Assembly (NCBI GenBank): GCA_963805295.1
Contig: CAWDTW010000018.1
Location: forward strand, 65,135-129,134
DNA: 64,000 nt
Direction of reading: 5' to 3'
Origin: Roseiarcus sp963805295
GTDB lineage: Bacteria > Pseudomonadota > Alphaproteobacteria > Rhizobiales > Beijerinckiaceae
The notes beneath the pieces were generated by a model. The model was not told the DNA's origin, did not search any database, and saw nothing but the letters and a program-made list of their open reading frames with translations. A program made the translations under genes and the position numbers. Below, piece after piece: positions 61,845 to 64,000 of the stretch; the first letter of the stretch is position 1, and each line of letters starts with the position of its first letter.

Positions 61845-62872
61845 ATGAGCGAAGATTTAAGCACACTTACTGGCGCGCAGCTAACAGACCGCATCGTTTG
61901 CCAACCGACTGATGTTGCTATTCAGGCAGCAAAAGAATTGTCCGGTCGTATAAATCGTTATCAAAACTCTTTGACGGAAAATCCAACCACCGGAAATGAT
62001 CGTCTCAGGCTGCTTACAACTCTTACAGCACCAGATACAGTCGATAAGTTGAGAACATGGGTTTTTCACTCATTAAACCCATTCATCTACGGTCTCATGA
62101 AAAGCGCCGCTGATACGGCGATGCCTCAATTTGTCTCGTTTGTTGAGAATAATACCGACGCTTTCGTGCGTGGACGAAGCTGGAAATTTATAGAAGCTGG
62201 CATTGCCGAGAAACCGGATTTCTTGAATGAAGGCCTCTTGCGTCTTGTGCAAAACAGATTGGGGGTTGAAGACGATTTAAATGCTGTGACCTATATGTTG
62301 ATGGCGCTTCAAAAAGCCATCGGATCAAAGCCAGATATGGTCGCAAATAGCGAAATACCCGAAACGCTTTATAAACTTGAAGCAGTTTATGAAGACAGCA
62401 AAAAGAACTGGATTACGCTCGCAAAGATTGGAACAACCATTAATGCGCTACCAGATTGCGAAGCAAGGTTTTTGCAATTATTGGCGAAAGCCCAAAATAG
62501 TGAGGATGAGAAAAAGCGGCAGGGCGCGTGGAGTGATTTGGAGATGTTTTTACGCAAATATTATTCACAAGGATACAACCAAGCCCTTGCAGATGCCGGG
62601 ATCAAGGTTTGGATCATGAGACATCTTTTGCTGCGCTGCGTCCAGTGCTTGAAATTGCAGGCGCACTTGTCGATAAACAAAAGGCACTTATCAAACACAG
62701 CATGATACCCCTGAAAATAGCGAGAATGAGCGTCAGTGGATTTATTAGCTCAGTCGATAGAAGGGGTGCCTTGGAGGAGGCCGCAGTGAAAGTTGTTCGT
62801 GCCGTCGTGCCGGAGGAAGAACAACAACTCCCTGACGGATTTATTGGTTTTGAAAGGCCATTCCCCAAATAG
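61845..62872 (+). CDS. AT-rich hypothetical protein, one frame break
   Basis: A helical protein of about 342 residues with no family I recognise. The first part (MSEDLSTLTGAQLTDRIVCQ, AIQAAKELSGRINRY, FHSLNPFIYGLMKSAADTAM) and middle (FLNEGLLRLVQNRLGVEDDL, MALQKAIGSKPDMVANSEI) are acidic and all-alpha. The frame breaks at about 62608, where one T is missing from a TTT run. The rest is open to 62872 (DHETSFAALRPVLEIAGALV, then VVPEEEQQLPDGFIGFERPF). GC content is clearly lower than anywhere else in the window, and a strong promoter and GGGG ribosome-binding site precede it. Recently transferred, cargo-type gene. Confidence 0.6.
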
Positions 62873-63269
62873 AAAGCCGCTTCAAGCGAAAGCGTCATAA
62901 GTCTTGAATTTTGCACGGCAAGATGCCCGTCACTCGCTTGCGCGTGACGGGAAACTAGTGTCACGGCACACAATCCTTGGTAACCGCGGATTTAGTGGCA
63001 GCAACGGGTCGTTGAGGGCTTCGGCTTTTATCTCGGAAGAGGAGGCATGGCGGTCAGCCGCGCCAATGCGGAACAGCGGATGATAGAAAACTGACAGCAC
63101 CGCGATTCCTCAGCGACATTCGCCCGTTGCTCTCCGCAGACGAAGCCGATAAATGGACCGACGACGCCATCCGGCGAGCCTTTGTCTCCGTCTTCCGTGA
63201 CCTGGTGGCGCGCATCCCGGGCTCCTCGTGGGCGAAGACAGCCGCGGGGCTGGAGCGACACGGCCTATC
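62873..63269. other. Mixed remnants, no intact gene
   Basis: Nearly 400 bases. At 63121-63255 a rightward stretch reads LLSADEADKWTDDAIRRAFV, then VFRDLVARIPGSSWAKTAAG, which has coding character but no recognised family and no start. The rest shows no feature. Confidence 0.4.
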
Positions 63270-63467
63270 GTTATGCGGATCATTCAATGCTTTCAGCGCA
63301 TCTCTTATAATAGGATAGGTTTCTGAAACTGAATTTGCATCTTGTGCCTTTACCAGAACTTCCTCTTGGAATTTTATCCAATCCCGAACATTGCGGGCGC
63401 AAAGTGACTTACCCTCCATTATGGAGAGTGCTTCCTTAACATAATCCTTCGGCTCCTTGAGCTCCAC
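63270..63467 (-). pseudogene. S41-peptidase-like N-terminal fragment
   Basis: 66 codons starting MELKEPKDYVKEALSIMEGK and containing YPIIRDALKALNDPHN, which resembles the segment before the active domain in S41 (C-terminal processing) peptidases (ALKALxDPHS). After about 63270 the frame continues into unrelated sequence. The catalytic serine and lysine regions are absent, so this is a truncated end. Confidence 0.5.
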
Positions 63468-63630
63468 TTGCTAGTCTCCGGTTACATAATGTCCATATTT
63501 TAGCCACTAAAGTTTACATCGTAGCACGGAAGCCTAACGAATTAATGAATTAGATTGTGGTTAGCAAAAGATAAATTAAAGACCGGGATGAAATGGTGCA
63601 GCGTGTGCGTTTGCCCGAAAATAGGATTGC
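63468..63630. other. AT-rich spacer
   Basis: Low-GC spacer between the peptidase-like fragment and the hairpin array. No gene seen. Confidence 0.5.
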
Positions 63631-63653
63631 CGAGCCGTTCAGCGGCTCGTTTT
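63631..63653 (+). terminator. Intrinsic terminator-like hairpin
   Basis: CGAGCCG (63631-63637) pairs exactly with CGGCTCG (63643-63649) around TTCAG, followed by TTTT (63650-63653). It would end rightward transcripts, but it is also the first of four consecutive hairpins. Confidence 0.65.
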
Positions 63654-63720
63654 AAGCGCGCCCACAAGGGTGCGCAAAGGCGGCGCGGGTTTAGCCCCGC
63701 CGCCGTTGACCGAAGGGTCA
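63631..63720 (+). ncRNA. Array of four consecutive hairpins, possible structured RNA
   Basis: Stems: 63631-63649 (7 bp), 63656-63675 (GCGCGCCC/GGGTGCGC, 8 bp with one G-U), 63679-63704 (10 bp with one bulge, loop TTTAG) and 63707-63720 (TGACC/GGTCA). Spacers are only 2-7 bases, and 80 of 90 bases are in helices or loops. This density is unusual for intergenic DNA. No coding gene is supported across it. Family not identified. Confidence 0.4.
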
Positions 63721-63847
63721 CTGAATACATGGGCGAAGTGGGTAGCGGGATTCCAAGTTCGAGCATTTCGCGTTGTTCGTGCCGACGCAGAGGGCTGGGG
63801 CTTCGGCTCGGTGTGGCTCGCCCTCAATGGGTGATCTTTTAGGGGAA
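63721..63847. other. Spacer before the tRNA-like fragment
   Basis: About 125 bases. No gene or regulatory motif assigned. Confidence 0.4.
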
Positions 63848-63905
63848 TGGTGCGGGCGGCCGGAATTGAACCGGCACAGGCCTTGCGGCCCTACGGATTT
63901 TCGTA
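63848..63905 (-). tRNA. tRNA-Leu-like 3' fragment (second integration scar)
   Basis: On the minus strand this reads a long variable arm (GGGCCGCAAGGCC), T arm GCCGG-TTCAATT-CCGGC and acceptor CGCCCGC-A-CCA with CCA encoded (63848-63850). The anticodon region (TACGAAAATCCGTA) is aberrant and no acceptor 5' strand or D arm is present. It lies in the same orientation as the fragment at 57631 but is a different isoacceptor, so it marks a separate integration. TGTGCTAAAA follows at 63933, as beside the first fragment. Confidence 0.65.
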
Positions 63906-64000
63906 CCCACTACGGCTTTGGCCGCCCAATCCTGTGCTAAAAAGCAGAAGATAGGTTTGGGGGTCTGGACTATCCCTTCACCATGGCTGCCGGGTTCCGG
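63906..64000. other. Right edge, no gene seen
   Basis: The last 95 bases, with TGTGCTAAAAAGCAGAAG near 63933. This is possibly the beginning of an integrase region that continues outside the window. Confidence 0.4.

Noticed and set aside
63656..63675. Retron msr/msd based on the shared string AAGGGTGCGCA
   Set aside because: An 11-base match is weak and no reverse transcriptase is in the window. Reported only as an unidentified hairpin array.
63555..63842. 95-codon rightward gene over the hairpin array
   Set aside because: The frame crosses all four hairpins, is rich in R/S/G and lacks a ribosome site. The structured-RNA reading explains the region better.
57631..63905. attL/attR of one element
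   Set aside because: The two tRNA fragments differ in variable arm, T stem and anticodon region, so they are not copies of one att site.

Overview
The window is GC-rich DNA whose gene content and gene order fit an alphaproteobacterium of the order Hyphomicrobiales (Rhizobiales), possibly a Beijerinckiaceae or Methylocystaceae relative. The order is supported by a CckA hybrid kinase next to a FliO-like gene and a DksA gene, a YcjX plus DUF697 pair, and opgG/opgH. The family is a weaker inference. No rRNA, complete tRNA or CRISPR array was seen.

Layout. 0.1-1.8 kb: IS66-type insertion sequence. 2.3-9.9 kb: metabolic and regulatory genes (lyxose isomerase, two c-type cytochromes, an O-methyltransferase, a LysR/pirin pair, an acetyl-CoA hydrolase-GNAT fusion). 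10-12 kb: AbrB/PIN toxin-antitoxin pair and a repeat-bearing HTH protein. 12-24 kb: conserved chromosomal block (DUF697, YcjX, SixA, CckA, FliO-like, DksA, Usp, a PPP phosphatase) carrying decayed pieces of a MoxR ATPase and a VWA/CoxE-like protein. 24-29.5 kb: a coupled ArsR-AHSA1-GST operon, 8-oxoguanine deaminase, a broken SDR, a chimeric gene scar, and membrane proteins. 29.6-32.6 kb: small accessory patch with a broken nucleotidyltransferase, an XRE/DUF4258 pair and an orphan membrane protein. 33-46 kb: core genes (cyclase-type hydrolase, cytochrome b561, CysE, DUF3126, gamma carbonic anhydrase, PilZ, PAS, rhomboid, OpgGH, GlmU), with a 145-bp MITE at 40.2 kb that uses the same 23-bp ends as the IS at 0.1 kb. 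46.5-51.5 kb: probable defence island made of a four-gene leftward operon (coiled-coil protein, P-loop-less BrxD-like protein, intact BrxD/DUF2791 ATPase, SNF2 helicase) plus a HicA/HicB-type pair. Its left edge cuts off a gene downstream of a perfect CRP-type site. 52-57.6 kb: membrane adenylate cyclase, tandem CRP-type sites, duplicated 65-residue membrane proteins, a lysine 2,3-aminomutase-like radical SAM enzyme, an alpha/beta hydrolase and Gnd. 57.6-64 kb: a mobile-element graveyard between two tRNA-Leu-like 3' fragments, with decayed AbiEi/AbiEii, a HEPN fragment, a serine recombinase, an AT-rich foreign gene and an array of four hairpins.

Two themes stand out. First, the 46.5-51 kb operon is the best candidate for a little-described system: an ATPase, its apparently inactive paralogue, a SNF2 motor and a coiled-coil partner, all translationally coupled, with an in-frame TGA in the first gene. 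Second, an unusual number of genes, including normally intact core genes such as ycjX and sixA, carry a single-base frame break. Many breaks lie in short homopolymers, so uncorrected sequencing indels are the simplest explanation. I report these genes across their full corrected span and name the break point.
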